Source of the DNA: DAITBA01 sp036824005 | Lineage (GTDB): Bacteria > Pseudomonadota > Gammaproteobacteria > Burkholderiales > Rhodocyclaceae | Length of the DNA stretch: 64,000 nt | Direction: 5' to 3' | NCBI GenBank assembly: GCA_036824005.1 | Contig: DAITBA010000016.1 | Span: 1-64,000 of the forward strand | Shown here: piece after piece, positions 17,319-27,051 of the stretch | Numbering within the stretch: the first letter of the stretch is position 1 | Layout: each line of letters begins with the position of its first letter | Translations under genes and position numbers: made by a program | Notes under the pieces: generated by a model | Database searches by the model: none | Told to the model about the DNA's origin: nothing | The model's input: the letters and a program-made list of their open reading frames with translations, nothing else

Positions 17319-17395
17319 GGAGTGGTAGTTCAGTCGGTTAGAATACCGGCCTGTCACGCCGGGGGTCGCGGGTTCGAGTCCCGTCCACTCCGCCA
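17319..17395 (+). tRNA. tRNA-Asp, anticodon GUC
   Basis: 77 nt with encoded CCA. Acceptor GGAGTGG pairs with CCACTCC, discriminator G. Anticodon stem CCGGC/GCCGG encloses CTGTCAC, anticodon GTC. T-arm GGTTCGAGTCC. It lies 34 bases after tRNA-Val, and a terminator follows. Confidence 0.97.
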
Positions 17396-17432
17396 ACCAA
17401 TCCTCTGACGAGGAACGTCGATGTCAAGCAAG

Positions 17433-17459
17433 AAAGGCGAACGTGAGTTCGCCTTTTTT
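17433..17459 (+). terminator. Intrinsic terminator after the Val-Asp tRNA pair
   Basis: AAAGGCGAAC, loop GTGA, GTTCGCCTTTTTT: a stem of about 10 bp with a 4-base loop running into six T residues. It ends 41 bases before ppiD, so ppiD needs its own promoter or read-through. Confidence 0.9.
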
Positions 17460-17499
17460 CCATCTATTGCCATGCATGCAAATCCTGGTCTAGCGCAAG

Positions 17500-19401
17500 A
17501 TGTTTGATGCCGTTCGCAACAACAAGAGAGTCGTTCAGATCTTTCTTATCCTGATCACGCTGCCCTTCGCGTTTTGGGGTGTCGAGTCATACGTGCGCAA
17601 CGTCGGCGCCGGCAGTGATGCTGCGAGCGTCGGCAAGAGCAAAATATCGCCCCAGGAACTGGGACGTGCTGTGCGCGAACAGCAGGATCGGATGCGTGCC
17701 GCGCTCGGCCGCGACTTCAACGCGGCAATGTTCGATACGCCCGAGGTGCGACAGGCTGTGCTCGATTCGCTGATCAGCCAGCGGCTACTGCTGTTGCGCG
17801 CGGCGAAGTCGAATCTCACGGTGGGCGACGATCAGGTACGTGAGGTGATCGGGAGCATCCCCGCGCTGCAGGACAACGGACAGTTCTCGATGTCGCGCTA
17901 CGAGGCTCTGCTGCGCAATCAGGGCATGACCCGGACCGGTTTCGAAGCGCAGGTGCGCCAGGATATTGTTCTGCAGCAGATGGTCACGTCTGTTGGCGAC
18001 AGCGTCCTGGTTTCCCGAAGCGCGTCCGACCGCTGGCTCGCGTTGCAGCAGGAAGAGCGGGAAATCAGCGAGTCGGCAATCCGGCCCGAATCGTTTGTCA
18101 CGCAGGTGCAACTTGCTCCCGATGCCGTGAAGAGCTTCTATGATGCCAACGGCAAGCAGTTCGAGGTGCCAGAGCAAGTGCGCGCGGAGTACGTCATGCT
18201 TAGTCAGCAGGCGCTTGCGGACCAAGTCTCCGTTGCCGACGCCGAGATCAAGTCATGGTACGACTCGCACCAGGACAGCTACAAACAAAGCGAAGAGCGT
18301 CGCGCCAGTCACATCCTGATACAGGCAGGCAAGGACACAACCGCGAGCGATCAGGATGCGGCACGTGCGAAGGTCGAGGAGATCCTCAAGCAGCTCAAGC
18401 AAAATCCCGCTGACTTCGCCAAGCTCGCGAAGCAGCACTCGCAGGACCCGGGTTCGGCACAGAACGGCGGCGATCTCGGATTCTTCGGTCGCGGAGCGAT
18501 GGTCAGGCCCTTCGAGGACGCAGCCTTCTCGCTGAAGGAAAACCAGCTCAGCGAGATCATTCGCTCCGACTTCGGCTTTCACATCATCAAGGTCACGGGC
18601 GTACGGCCGGAGAAGGTCCGGCCGCTCGATGAAGTGCGCGGCGAGATCACCGCCGAATTGAAGCGTCAGGCGGCTGGGCGCAAGTATGCGGAGGCCGCCG
18701 AGGCCTTCGCCAATCTTGTTTATGAGCAGGCCGACAGCCTCAAGCCGGTCACGGAGAAGTTTGGGCTTTTACCCAAACAGACAGACTGGATTGCCAAGGG
18801 TGCGCTGCAATCGACCGGCCCGATCGCGCATGAGAAGGTGCTGGCGGCGCTGTTCTCCGAGGACGCGATCAAAAACAAGCGCAACACCGAGGCCGTCGAA
18901 GTGGCACCGAACACCCTCGTGGCGGCGCGGGTGATTGAGCACAAACCGGCGAGCGTCCGGCCGTTCGATGCCGTCAGCAGCGACATCAAAAAACAGTTGA
19001 TCCTGGATGAAGCGGCAAAACTGGCGCAGAAGGAAGGCGAGGAGAAGCTGGCGCGCCTGGTTAAGGGCGAAAAGGTCGACATGCCCTGGAGCGCGCCTCG
19101 GGTCGTTACGCGCCAGGGCAGCCCGGAGACGCCAGCGCAGGCACTACACGGAATTTTCAAGGTGGCAGCGGACAAGCTGCCGGGATACAGCGGAACGCGC
19201 CTGCCCAATGCCGTCTACGTCGTCTATCGCGTGACCAGCGTCAGGCAGCCAGCGGCGAAGGATGATGCCCGCTCGAAACAGCTGCGGGCGCAATACGCGC
19301 GTATGAAAGCCGAAGATGACTTCGCGGCTTATCTCAACGCACTCAAGGAAGCCTTCCCGGTAAACGTCAACAAGGCAGTTCTCGAAGCGAAGGAGCGCTG
19401 A
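17500..19401 (+). CDS. ppiD: Peptidyl-prolyl cis-trans isomerase D, membrane-anchored periplasmic chaperone
   Basis: 633 residues, the usual PpiD size. N-terminal inner-membrane anchor MFDAVRNNKRVVQIFLILIT...FAFWGV (residues 12-29), then a SurA-like chaperone region and a parvulin rotamase domain about residues 265-365 (RRASHILIQAGKD...FGFHIIKVTGV). A second, degenerate helical region follows. It assists folding of newly exported proteins at the Sec exit. Follows lon-hup-tRNAs, the conserved order. ATG 17500 is chosen because the anchor begins immediately. Confidence 0.96.
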   Translation: MFDAVRNNKRVVQIFLILITLPFAFWGVESYVRNVGAGSDAASVGKSKISPQELGRAVREQQDRMRAALGRDFNAAMFDTPEVRQAVLDSLISQRLLLLRAAKSNLTVGDDQVREVIGSIPALQDNGQFSMSRYEALLRNQGMTRTGFEAQVRQDIVLQQMVTSVGDSVLVSRSASDRWLALQQEEREISESAIRPESFVTQVQLAPDAVKSFYDANGKQFEVPEQVRAEYVMLSQQALADQVSVADAEIKSWYDSHQDSYKQSEERRASHILIQAGKDTTASDQDAARAKVEEILKQLKQNPADFAKLAKQHSQDPGSAQNGGDLGFFGRGAMVRPFEDAAFSLKENQLSEIIRSDFGFHIIKVTGVRPEKVRPLDEVRGEITAELKRQAAGRKYAEAAEAFANLVYEQADSLKPVTEKFGLLPKQTDWIAKGALQSTGPIAHEKVLAALFSEDAIKNKRNTEAVEVAPNTLVAARVIEHKPASVRPFDAVSSDIKKQLILDEAAKLAQKEGEEKLARLVKGEKVDMPWSAPRVVTRQGSPETPAQALHGIFKVAADKLPGYSGTRLPNAVYVVYRVTSVRQPAAKDDARSKQLRAQYARMKAEDDFAAYLNALKEAFPVNVNKAVLEAKER

Positions 19402-19460
19402 GCGCGGCGGACGGCCGTGCACCCGTCACGGCATCGACATCTGCACGCGTATGGACACCG

Positions 19461-20246
19461 TCAATCGGGATTGCCCAGCGCCGTGGTATTGAATCCGCCG
19501 TCCACGTAGAGCACCTCGCCGGTTATGCCACTGGCAAGATCGCTCGCTAAAAATGCTGCGGCGTTACCCACCTCGTCGATCGTGACATTGCGCCGCAGCG
19601 GCGCATTCTTCTCGTTGTATGCCAGAAGCTTGCCGAAGCTGCCGATACCTGAGGCGGCGAGCGTCTTGATCGGGCCGGCCGAGATGGCATTGGCACGGAT
19701 TCCCTGCGGTCCGAGGCTGGCTGCGAGATAGCGCACGGACGCTTCAAGACTGGCCTTCGCCAATCCCATGACGTTGTAGTTGGGCATGGTACGCACCGCG
19801 CCCAGGTAGGACAACGTCAACACCGATGCATTGCGGCCCTGCATCATCGGTCGTGCCGCCTTCGCCAACGCCGGAAAGCTGTAGGCGCTGATCTCGTGCG
19901 CGAGGCGGAAAGCGTCGCGCGATAAGCCATCGAGGAAATCCCCGTCCAGCGCTTCGCTTGGGGCGTAGGCGATCGAATGCACGAGGCCGTCCAGGCCATC
20001 CCAGTTTCTGCCCAGTTCCGCGAAGACGCCGCCGATCTGCTCGTCGCTTGCTACATCGCAGGGGTAGACCAGCGTGGTGGCAAACTCCGCGGCCATCTTC
20101 GCGACGCGATCCCGGAAACGCTCGTTTTGATAGGTGAATGCAAGTTCGGCACCCTCGCGGTGCATGGCCCGGGCAATGCCGTAGGCAATCGAGCGGTTGC
20201 TGAGCAGACCCGTGATTAGTATGCGCTTGCCGGCGAGAAATCCCAT
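19461..20246 (-). CDS. fabI: Enoyl-ACP reductase (NADH), FabI
   Basis: Last reduction step of each fatty-acid elongation cycle. 261 residues. FabI-type nucleotide motif GLLSNRSIAYGIAR near residue 14, catalytic Tyr-x6-Lys in YNVMGLAK, and C-terminal GGF (LYVDGGFNT). The start at MGFLAGKR is standard; the open frame extends upstream but that part is not FabI-like. A perfect TATAAT on the minus strand sits 29 bases upstream. Convergent with ppiD and divergent from the ABC importer. Confidence 0.96.
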   Translation of the reverse strand: MGFLAGKRILITGLLSNRSIAYGIARAMHREGAELAFTYQNERFRDRVAKMAAEFATTLVYPCDVASDEQIGGVFAELGRNWDGLDGLVHSIAYAPSEALDGDFLDGLSRDAFRLAHEISAYSFPALAKAARPMMQGRNASVLTLSYLGAVRTMPNYNVMGLAKASLEASVRYLAASLGPQGIRANAISAGPIKTLAASGIGSFGKLLAYNEKNAPLRRNVTIDEVGNAAAFLASDLASGITGEVLYVDGGFNTTALGNPD

Positions 20247-20274
20247 CTTCGATACCTCATGTGCGGTCGGGCAA

Positions 20275-20280
20275 ATTATA
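20275..20280 (-). promoter_or_regulatory. Candidate -10 element for fabI
   Basis: On the minus strand this reads TATAAT, a perfect -10, placing the transcription start about 22 bases before the fabI ATG. No good -35 hexamer is seen at 16-18 bases; TTGCAC is present but at 14 bases. Confidence 0.4.
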
Positions 20281-20352
20281 GCGGAAACGCCTGCGTGCAA
20301 CGGCGCCCTGCCCGCGTGACGCGCGCGTTGACATCGGCTAAACTGCGCCACC

Positions 20353-22539
20353 ATGCCTTCGCGTGCCACGCTTGCATCGGTACTGCTGTTGATCGCTGTG
20401 CTGTGCGGTTGCGGCAGGGTCTGGAACAACCCGTATCCCGCGGCGGATCAGGGCAGGAATGTTCTCTACACGGCGTTCACCGAGCGGCCGAAGCATCTCG
20501 ATCCGGTGCAGTCGTACAGCGAGAACGAAGCGGAGTTCAACGCCCAGATCTATGAGCCGCCGCTTCAGTACCACTACCTCAAGCGGCCCTACGAACTGAT
20601 TCCGATGACGGCCGAGGACATACCAAGGCCGCTGTATTTTGCTGCCGATGGCCGGCCGTTACCGGCCGACGCGCAGGACGTGGCATTCAGCATCTATGAG
20701 ATCCGCATCAGGCCGGGCATCCTCTATCAGCCGCATCCGGCCTTCGCGCGCGAAGCCGGTGGTGCACTGCGCTACCACGACCTGACGCGCAAGGACCTCC
20801 GAAACGTGTTCGAGTTGCGCGATTTCACCGAAACCGGCACGCGCGAACTCGTGGCCGAAGACTATGCTTATCAGATCAAGCGCCTGGCGCACCCCCGATT
20901 GCACTCACCGATCTTCGGTCTGATGAGTGAATACATCGTCGGCCTGAAAGAGCTTGCCGAAACTCTCAAGCGCGCGGACAGGGAACGCTCCGGCGGCGGT
21001 GCCAGACATGCGTGGCTCGATCTTTCGAAATACCCGCTTGCCGGGGTCGAGGTGGTCGATCGCTACACTTACCGCATCAAGCTCACTGGACGCTATCCCC
21101 AGTTCGTCTACTGGCTGGCGATGAGTTTCTTCGCACCCGTGCCTCTCGAGGTGGACCGCTTCTATGCCCAGGACGGCATGGCGGAGAAGAACCTGACGCT
21201 GGACTGGTATCCGGTGGGTACCGGCCCCTACATGCTGACGGAGAACAACCCGAACGCGCGCATGGTGCTGGAACGCAATCCCAACTACCGCGGCGAGGCC
21301 TATCCGGCCAGCGGCGAAGAGCGCGATGCCGCGGCGGGGCTGCTGCGCGATGCCGGCAGGGCGATTCCGTTCATCGACAAAGTCGTCTTCACGCGGGAGA
21401 AAGAGGGTATCCCCTACTGGAACAAATTTCTGCAGGGCTACTATGATGCCTCCGGCATCGCGTCGGACAACTTCGATCAGGCCGTGCGCATCAGCATTGA
21501 GGGCGAGGCGGGTGTAACGCCGGAGATGGAGGCGAAGGGCATCCGGCTGGAGACGGCCGTGGCCACCTCGTCGCGCTATCTCGCGTTCAACTGGCTCGAC
21601 CCGGTGGTGGGCGGCATCGCAAAAGATCCGGCCGACCGCGAGAGGGCGAAGAAGCTGCGGCAGGCCATCTCCATCGCCCTGGACTGGGAGGAGTTCATTT
21701 CCATTTTTGCCAATGGCCGTGGCATTCCGGGCCAGGGGCCCATCCCGCCCGGCATATTCGGGTACCGCGACGGTCGGGAAGGCATAAACCCGACGGTCTA
21801 CGAGTGGGCGGGCGGCCAGCCGAAACGCAAGCCCATCGAGGAGGCGCGCAAGCTGCTCGCGGAGGCTGGCTATCCGGACGGCCGCGATGCCAAGTCCGGT
21901 GAACCGCTCGTGCTGTATCTCGATACCTCCGACCGAGGCCCGGGCGACAAGCCGCGCTACGACTGGTTCCGCAAACAGTTCGCGAAGCTCAACTTGCAAC
22001 TGGAGATTCGCGGCACCGACTACAACCGCTTCCAAGACAAGGTGCGCAAAGGGGCGGCGCAGATCTTCGTCTGGGGCTGGAATGCTGACTACCCCGACCC
22101 GGAGAACTTCCTCTTTCTCTTCCACAGCCCCCAAAGCCGCGCCAAGTTTCAGGGCGAGAATGCTGCCAACTACTCCAACCCCGAGTTCGACCGGCTGTTC
22201 GACATCGTCAAGCACATGGAAAACTCGCCGCAGCGCCAGGAGATCATCGACAGGATGGTTGCCATTCTGCGCGAGGATGCGCCATGGTCGTTCATGTTTC
22301 ATCCGCGCGAGTACAGCTTGCGCCATGTCTGGATGCATAACGTCAAGCCCAATCAGATGGCGCGCAATGGCCTGAAGTACCAGCGCATCGACGCAGCGCT
22401 GCGGGATCAGCGACGGGCGCAGTGGAATGAGCCGGTGCTCTGGCCACTGCTTGTCATCGCAGCGCTGCTGGCGGCGTCGAGCGTCCCCGCCATTGCCACT
22501 TACCGGCGCCGCGAGCGCATGGCGGCTCGTCCGGCATGA
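20353..22539 (+). CDS. ABC transporter substrate-binding protein, family 5 (peptide type), lipoprotein with a C-terminal membrane helix
   Basis: 728 residues, larger than the usual 520-600. A lipobox LCGC puts the lipid-bearing Cys at residue 20. The SBP family 5 core is clear (NGLKYQRIDAALR at the end, FNWLDPVVGG, LRQAISIALDWEEF, DYNRFQDKVRKGAAQIFVWG). Unusually, a hydrophobic stretch (WPLLVIAALLAASSVPAIA, about residues 697-715) followed by RRRERM closes the protein, predicting a second, C-terminal membrane anchor. It is the first gene of a four-gene operon, overlapping the first permease by four bases. Substrate probably an oligopeptide or similar; not determinable from sequence alone. Confidence 0.88.
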   Translation: MPSRATLASVLLLIAVLCGCGRVWNNPYPAADQGRNVLYTAFTERPKHLDPVQSYSENEAEFNAQIYEPPLQYHYLKRPYELIPMTAEDIPRPLYFAADGRPLPADAQDVAFSIYEIRIRPGILYQPHPAFAREAGGALRYHDLTRKDLRNVFELRDFTETGTRELVAEDYAYQIKRLAHPRLHSPIFGLMSEYIVGLKELAETLKRADRERSGGGARHAWLDLSKYPLAGVEVVDRYTYRIKLTGRYPQFVYWLAMSFFAPVPLEVDRFYAQDGMAEKNLTLDWYPVGTGPYMLTENNPNARMVLERNPNYRGEAYPASGEERDAAAGLLRDAGRAIPFIDKVVFTREKEGIPYWNKFLQGYYDASGIASDNFDQAVRISIEGEAGVTPEMEAKGIRLETAVATSSRYLAFNWLDPVVGGIAKDPADRERAKKLRQAISIALDWEEFISIFANGRGIPGQGPIPPGIFGYRDGREGINPTVYEWAGGQPKRKPIEEARKLLAEAGYPDGRDAKSGEPLVLYLDTSDRGPGDKPRYDWFRKQFAKLNLQLEIRGTDYNRFQDKVRKGAAQIFVWGWNADYPDPENFLFLFHSPQSRAKFQGENAANYSNPEFDRLFDIVKHMENSPQRQEIIDRMVAILREDAPWSFMFHPREYSLRHVWMHNVKPNQMARNGLKYQRIDAALRDQRRAQWNEPVLWPLLVIAALLAASSVPAIATYRRRERMAARPA

Positions 22540-23513
22540 CGGCCTACATCCTGCGCCGCCTTCTCTATGCCATTCCGATTCTGATCGGCGTAAACCTGTT
22601 TACCTTCGCGCTGTTCTTCGTCGTCAACACGCCGGATGACATGGCGCGGCTGCAGCTGGGTATCAAGCGCGTGACGCCAGAGGCAATCGCCAAGTGGAAG
22701 GCGGAGCGCGGCTATGACAAGCCGCTGCTCTACGACGGTGCGGCCCGGGGCACGGCGGCCGTGACGAATACCATCTTCTTCGAGAAGTCGGTCAGGCTCT
22801 TCGCCTTCGACTTCGGCCGCGCCGACGACGGCCGCGACATCGCCCACGAGATTCGCACGCGCATGGGCCCGAGCCTCGCCATCGCACTGCCGGTATTCGT
22901 CCTCGGGCTTTACGTCACCATCTCCTTCGCGCTGTTTCTGGTGCTGTTCCGCGCCACCTACATCGACGTCTGGGGTGTGGTGTTGTGCGTAGCCATGATG
23001 TCCATCTCGGGGTTGTTCTACATCATCGGCGGCCAGTACCTGGTGAGCAAGATCTGGCGTCTGGTGCCCATCTCAGGCTATGCCGAAGGGCTGGACGCGC
23101 TGAAGTTCCTCGTGCTGCCGGTGGTCATCGGAGTCGTCGGTGGCATCGGCGGCAGCGCTCGCTGGTATCGCACCATCTTTCTGGAGGAAATCAATCGCGA
23201 CTACGTGCGCACGGCGCGCGCGAAGGGGCTGCCGGAAACGGCGGTGCTGTTCCGCCATGTCCTGCGCAATGCCCTCATTCCGATTCTGACCGGCGTCGTG
23301 GCGGTGATTCCGCTGCTGTTCATGGGCAGCCTGCTTACCGAGTCCTTCTTCGGCATTCCGGGACTGGGTAGTTATACCATCGACGCCATCAATGCCCAGG
23401 ACTTTGCCGTCGTGCGTGCCATGGTGTTCCTCGGCTCCATGCTCTATATCTTCGGCCTCATCCTGACAGATATTTCCTACACGCTGGTGGACCCGAGGGT
23501 GCGGTTCCAATGA
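22536..23513 (+). CDS. ABC transporter permease, DppB/OppB type
   Basis: 325 residues with about six membrane segments. N-terminal YILRRLLYAIPILIGV is the DppB-type signature, and the EAA loop that docks on the ATPase reads YVRTARAKGLPETAVLFRHV. The C-terminal GSYTIDAINAQDFAVVRAM is also typical. ATGA overlaps at both ends, with the binding protein before and the second permease after, show tight translational coupling. Confidence 0.93.
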   Translation: MTAYILRRLLYAIPILIGVNLFTFALFFVVNTPDDMARLQLGIKRVTPEAIAKWKAERGYDKPLLYDGAARGTAAVTNTIFFEKSVRLFAFDFGRADDGRDIAHEIRTRMGPSLAIALPVFVLGLYVTISFALFLVLFRATYIDVWGVVLCVAMMSISGLFYIIGGQYLVSKIWRLVPISGYAEGLDALKFLVLPVVIGVVGGIGGSARWYRTIFLEEINRDYVRTARAKGLPETAVLFRHVLRNALIPILTGVVAVIPLLFMGSLLTESFFGIPGLGSYTIDAINAQDFAVVRAMVFLGSMLYIFGLILTDISYTLVDPRVRFQ

Positions 23514-24952
23514 TGCCTTTCATGCCCGTCATCCTGTGGACCGATGCGCTGGTGTTCGTGCTTCTCGCGGCCATCGTTGGCGGGGCGATTTACTCGCGAC
23601 ATAACGAATACCTCGCCAACGCTTGGCGTCGCGTCGGCGGAAGCCGGGCGGGGATGGCATCGCTCACTGTGCTAATCGTGTTTCTCGCCATCGGCCTGCT
23701 CGACTGTCTGCATTACCGTTCGCGCCTGGAGAAGGCCGGCGAGCAAGGCAGAACCGCCTATTCGGTCGAGGTCTTGAGCGTGCTCGACGCGCTTGCCGCC
23801 GGCGTGCGCAGCCGCAATGAGAAAACCTATTCGGCACCTTTCGCCACCCATCTGTACGCCAAGGAGACGATGGAGCGGCCCGACGGTACGCAGTATCGCG
23901 ATTTCCCGCGGCTGCAGCACGGCGGCGCCCATCTGCGCGATGTGCAGACGGACTTCGCACCGGACGTGGCGATGACATTGCTGCGCTCGGTGGCGCTGGC
24001 GCTGGTTGCTTGGCTGCTTGCCGCTGCCTCCTTGGTGGCACTCGTTGCGCGGCACAACGGCTGGAGCGGTGAGCAGGGCTGGTGCGCGGTATGGCGTGGG
24101 AATACGGCAGTGGCGTGGCAGGCGGCGCTGGTTACGCTGCTGATCGTCGCGCTGTGCGCCTTCCCGGCGCTGGCGCTGGCGGGCAAGTATCACATTTTCG
24201 GCACGGACAAAGTGGGGCAGGACGTTTTCTATCTAACGCTGAAGAGCGTGCGCACGGCGTTGGTCATCGGCACGCTGACTACGCTGGTGATGCTGCCGTT
24301 TGCCGTCGCCTTGGGCATTCTCGCCGGCTACCGCGGTGGCTGGGTCGATGACGTCATCCAGTACGTGTACACGACCCTCAATTCCATACCGGGCGTGCTG
24401 CTGATCGCGGCGGCCGTGCTCATGATGCAGGTGGTGATCGATGCCCATCCGCAGTGGTTCGACACCGCCGCCCAGCGCGCCGATGCGCGGCTGCTCGCCC
24501 TGTGCATGATTCTCGGGGTGACGAGCTGGACCGGCCTGTGCCGGCTGCTGCGCGGCGAGACGCTGAAGCTGCGCGAGCTGGAGTACGTGCAGGCGGCCCA
24601 GGCCTTCGGCGTGTCGCGCACGCGCATCATGCTGCGCCACATCCTCCCCAACGTCATGCACATCGTGCTCATTGCCATGGTCATGGATTTCAGCGGCCTG
24701 GTCCTGGCCGAAGCCGTGCTGTCCTATGTCGGCATCGGCGTCGATCCCAACACAATCAGCTTCGGCACCATGATCAACACGGCGCGGCTGGAACTCTCGC
24801 GCGAGCCCATCGTGTGGTGGTCACTGGCGGCGGCGTTCGTCTTCATGCTGGTTCTGGTGCTGGCGGCGAATCTGTTCGCCGATGCCGTGCGCGATGCCTT
24901 CGATCCGCGCGTGCAGTCGCGTCCGCGCCGCCTCGCCGCGGCCCCGGCGTGA
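23510..24952 (+). CDS. ABC transporter permease, DppC/OppC type, with a long N-terminal extension
   Basis: 480 residues; DppC-type permeases usually have about 300. The normal core begins near residue 220 (HIFGTDKVGQDVFY) and includes the EAA loop YVQAAQAFGVSRTRIMLRHI and the end segment NLFADAVRDAFDPRV. The first 200 residues add about three extra membrane segments around a hydrophilic domain (residues 65-155, including EKTYSAPFATHLYAKETMER) predicted in the periplasm. The extension is in frame with no sign of gene fusion error. It could contact the doubly anchored binding protein; this is inference. Confidence 0.9.
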   Translation: MMPFMPVILWTDALVFVLLAAIVGGAIYSRHNEYLANAWRRVGGSRAGMASLTVLIVFLAIGLLDCLHYRSRLEKAGEQGRTAYSVEVLSVLDALAAGVRSRNEKTYSAPFATHLYAKETMERPDGTQYRDFPRLQHGGAHLRDVQTDFAPDVAMTLLRSVALALVAWLLAAASLVALVARHNGWSGEQGWCAVWRGNTAVAWQAALVTLLIVALCAFPALALAGKYHIFGTDKVGQDVFYLTLKSVRTALVIGTLTTLVMLPFAVALGILAGYRGGWVDDVIQYVYTTLNSIPGVLLIAAAVLMMQVVIDAHPQWFDTAAQRADARLLALCMILGVTSWTGLCRLLRGETLKLRELEYVQAAQAFGVSRTRIMLRHILPNVMHIVLIAMVMDFSGLVLAEAVLSYVGIGVDPNTISFGTMINTARLELSREPIVWWSLAAAFVFMLVLVLAANLFADAVRDAFDPRVQSRPRRLAAAPA

Positions 24953-24957
24953 GCGCC

Positions 24958-26979
24958 ATGAGCGCGTCGCCGTTGCTGGAAGTGCGCGATCTGCACGTTG
25001 CCATCGACGCCGCGGACGGCGTCGTGCGCGCCGTCGACGACGTGTCATTAGCGGTACAAGAGGGCGAGACCTTTGCGCTCCTGGGCGAGTCGGGTTGCGG
25101 CAAATCGATGATTGCGCTCGCGCTCATGCGGCTGCTGCCGGAGGCGGGCCGCATCACCGGCGGCAGCGTGCGGCTCGGTGGCGAGGAGCTGCTGCAGCTC
25201 ACCGAGGCGCAGATGCGCGAGGTGCGCGGCGACAGGCTGGCGATGATCTTCCAGGAACCAGCCACCAGCCTGAATCCGGTGCTGACGGTGGGCGCGCAGA
25301 TCGGCGAGGTGCTGGCGCGGCACCAGGGGTTGTCCGCGGGCGCGGCGCGGCAACGGGCGATGGAACTGCTGTCTGCAGTCGGCATTCCCGATGCCCAACG
25401 TCGCCTGGACGAATATCCGTTCCAGCTTTCCGGCGGCATGAAGCAGCGCGTGATGATCGCCAGCGCGCTCGCCTGCGCGCCGAGGCTGCTAATCGCCGAC
25501 GAACCCACGACGGCTTTGGACGTGACCATCCAGGCACAGGTGCTGGAGTTGCTGGCGCAACTGCAGCGCGAGTGGCGCATGGCGATCCTGCTCATCACCC
25601 ATGATCTCGGCATCGTGGCGCGCGTGGCCCAGCGTGTCGGCGTGATGTATGCAGGGACGCTGGTGGAGGTAGCGCCGCGCAACGATTTTTTCCGCGAGTG
25701 CCGCCACCCCTACGCGCGCAAACTGTTCGCGGCGCTGCCGAGCGCCTCCGGCCGCGGGCGGCAACTGGAAACCATCGCTGGCAACGTGCCGCCCCTGACG
25801 CAGCGCTTCGCCGGTTGTCGCTTCGTCGAGCGCTGCCCCAGCGCGTGGGAGCAGTGTCATGGAGAAGTGCCGGCGTGGACTAGCATCGCCGACGGCCACG
25901 CCGTGCGCTGCCATCTCTACGCCGGGACGCATGGTGCGGCGGCTGCAGCGCGGGAGCGCGTGGGGCAGCCCACGTCGACTCCCGGGCCCTCGGGCGAGGG
26001 GCAACGGCCGCTGCTCGACGTGCGCGGGCTGAAGGTGCATTTCCCTGTGCGGCGCGGCCTGCTCAAGCGCGTCGTCGGCCACGTGCGCGCCGTGGATGGT
26101 GTCGATCTGCGCCTGGATGGCGGACGAACCCTGGCGCTTGTGGGCGAATCGGGCTGCGGCAAGACGACGGCGGGCAAGGCCATCCTGCAACTGGTCGTGC
26201 CCACTGCGGGGGACGTCAGGCTTTCCGGGACGTCTGTGCGCGCGCTTTCGTCCCGCCGGTTGCAATCCGTGCGCGGCAGGATGCAGATGATCTTTCAGGA
26301 TCCGTACGCTTCGCTCGATCCGCGCATGCACGTGGGCGACATCATCGCCGAGGGCATGGTCGCTCTGGGGCTATACCCGCAGGCACAGGCGCGACGCGAG
26401 CGCATCGCCGAGCTTCTGCGCCAGGTGGGCCTGTCGCCGGACATGGCCGCCCGATATCCGCACGAGTTCTCCGGCGGCCAGCGGCAACGCGTCGCCATCG
26501 CCAGAAGCCTGGCCGTGAGTCCGCAACTGCTTATATGCGACGAGCCGACAAGCGCGCTGGACGTGTCGGTGCAGGCGCAGATTCTCAACCTGCTGAAGGG
26601 ACTACAGGATCAACTGGGGCTGAGCTACCTGTTCATCACCCACAACATCGCCGTCGTGGATTACCTGGCACACGAGATTGCGGTCATGTATTTGGGGCGC
26701 ATCGTCGAATACGGTCGTACCGACGAGGTGCTGCGGACGCCGCGTCATCCGTACACGGAAGCGCTGCTCTCGGCAGTGCCCGAGGTCGATCCACAGTCGC
26801 GGCGCGAGATGATTGTCCTGAAGGGAGATTTGCCGTCGCCCCTACGGCCGCCGCAGGGCTGCCACTTCCATCCGCGCTGCCCGAAGGTGATGGACGTCTG
26901 CCGCTCGGTCTATCCCGAGGAAACGCAGATCAGTGCGACGCGACGCGCCCGTTGTCACCTGTACAGCCAGGGCGATTGA
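24958..26979 (+). CDS. ABC transporter ATP-binding protein, two nucleotide-binding domains fused (DppD-DppF type)
   Basis: 673 residues carrying two complete ATPase domains in one chain, like YejF or GsiA. Domain 1: Walker A GESGCGKSM, signature LSGGMKQRVMIA, Walker B LLIADEPTTALD. Domain 2: Walker A GESGCGKTT, signature FSGGQRQRVAIA, Walker B LLICDEPTSALD. Each is followed by the peptide-transporter C-terminal Cys motif (CRFVERCPSAWEQC and CHFHPRCPKVMDVC). A short linker near residue 340 (TSTPGPSGEGQRP) joins them. Start ATG 24958 is five bases after the permease stop. Completes a binding protein, two permeases, fused ATPase operon. Confidence 0.95.
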   Translation: MSASPLLEVRDLHVAIDAADGVVRAVDDVSLAVQEGETFALLGESGCGKSMIALALMRLLPEAGRITGGSVRLGGEELLQLTEAQMREVRGDRLAMIFQEPATSLNPVLTVGAQIGEVLARHQGLSAGAARQRAMELLSAVGIPDAQRRLDEYPFQLSGGMKQRVMIASALACAPRLLIADEPTTALDVTIQAQVLELLAQLQREWRMAILLITHDLGIVARVAQRVGVMYAGTLVEVAPRNDFFRECRHPYARKLFAALPSASGRGRQLETIAGNVPPLTQRFAGCRFVERCPSAWEQCHGEVPAWTSIADGHAVRCHLYAGTHGAAAAARERVGQPTSTPGPSGEGQRPLLDVRGLKVHFPVRRGLLKRVVGHVRAVDGVDLRLDGGRTLALVGESGCGKTTAGKAILQLVVPTAGDVRLSGTSVRALSSRRLQSVRGRMQMIFQDPYASLDPRMHVGDIIAEGMVALGLYPQAQARRERIAELLRQVGLSPDMAARYPHEFSGGQRQRVAIARSLAVSPQLLICDEPTSALDVSVQAQILNLLKGLQDQLGLSYLFITHNIAVVDYLAHEIAVMYLGRIVEYGRTDEVLRTPRHPYTEALLSAVPEVDPQSRREMIVLKGDLPSPLRPPQGCHFHPRCPKVMDVCRSVYPEETQISATRRARCHLYSQGD

Positions 26980-27051
26980 TCGGCGTCGGCCATGGTTGGT
27001 CTTACGAGGGGGATGCCACCGCCGCGCCAGCAGCGACAGGGGGCGCGCAAG

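Noticed and set aside
20905..22338. 477-codon open frame opposite the ABC binding-protein gene
   Set aside because: Antisense shadow; the sense frame is a clear family 5 binding protein.
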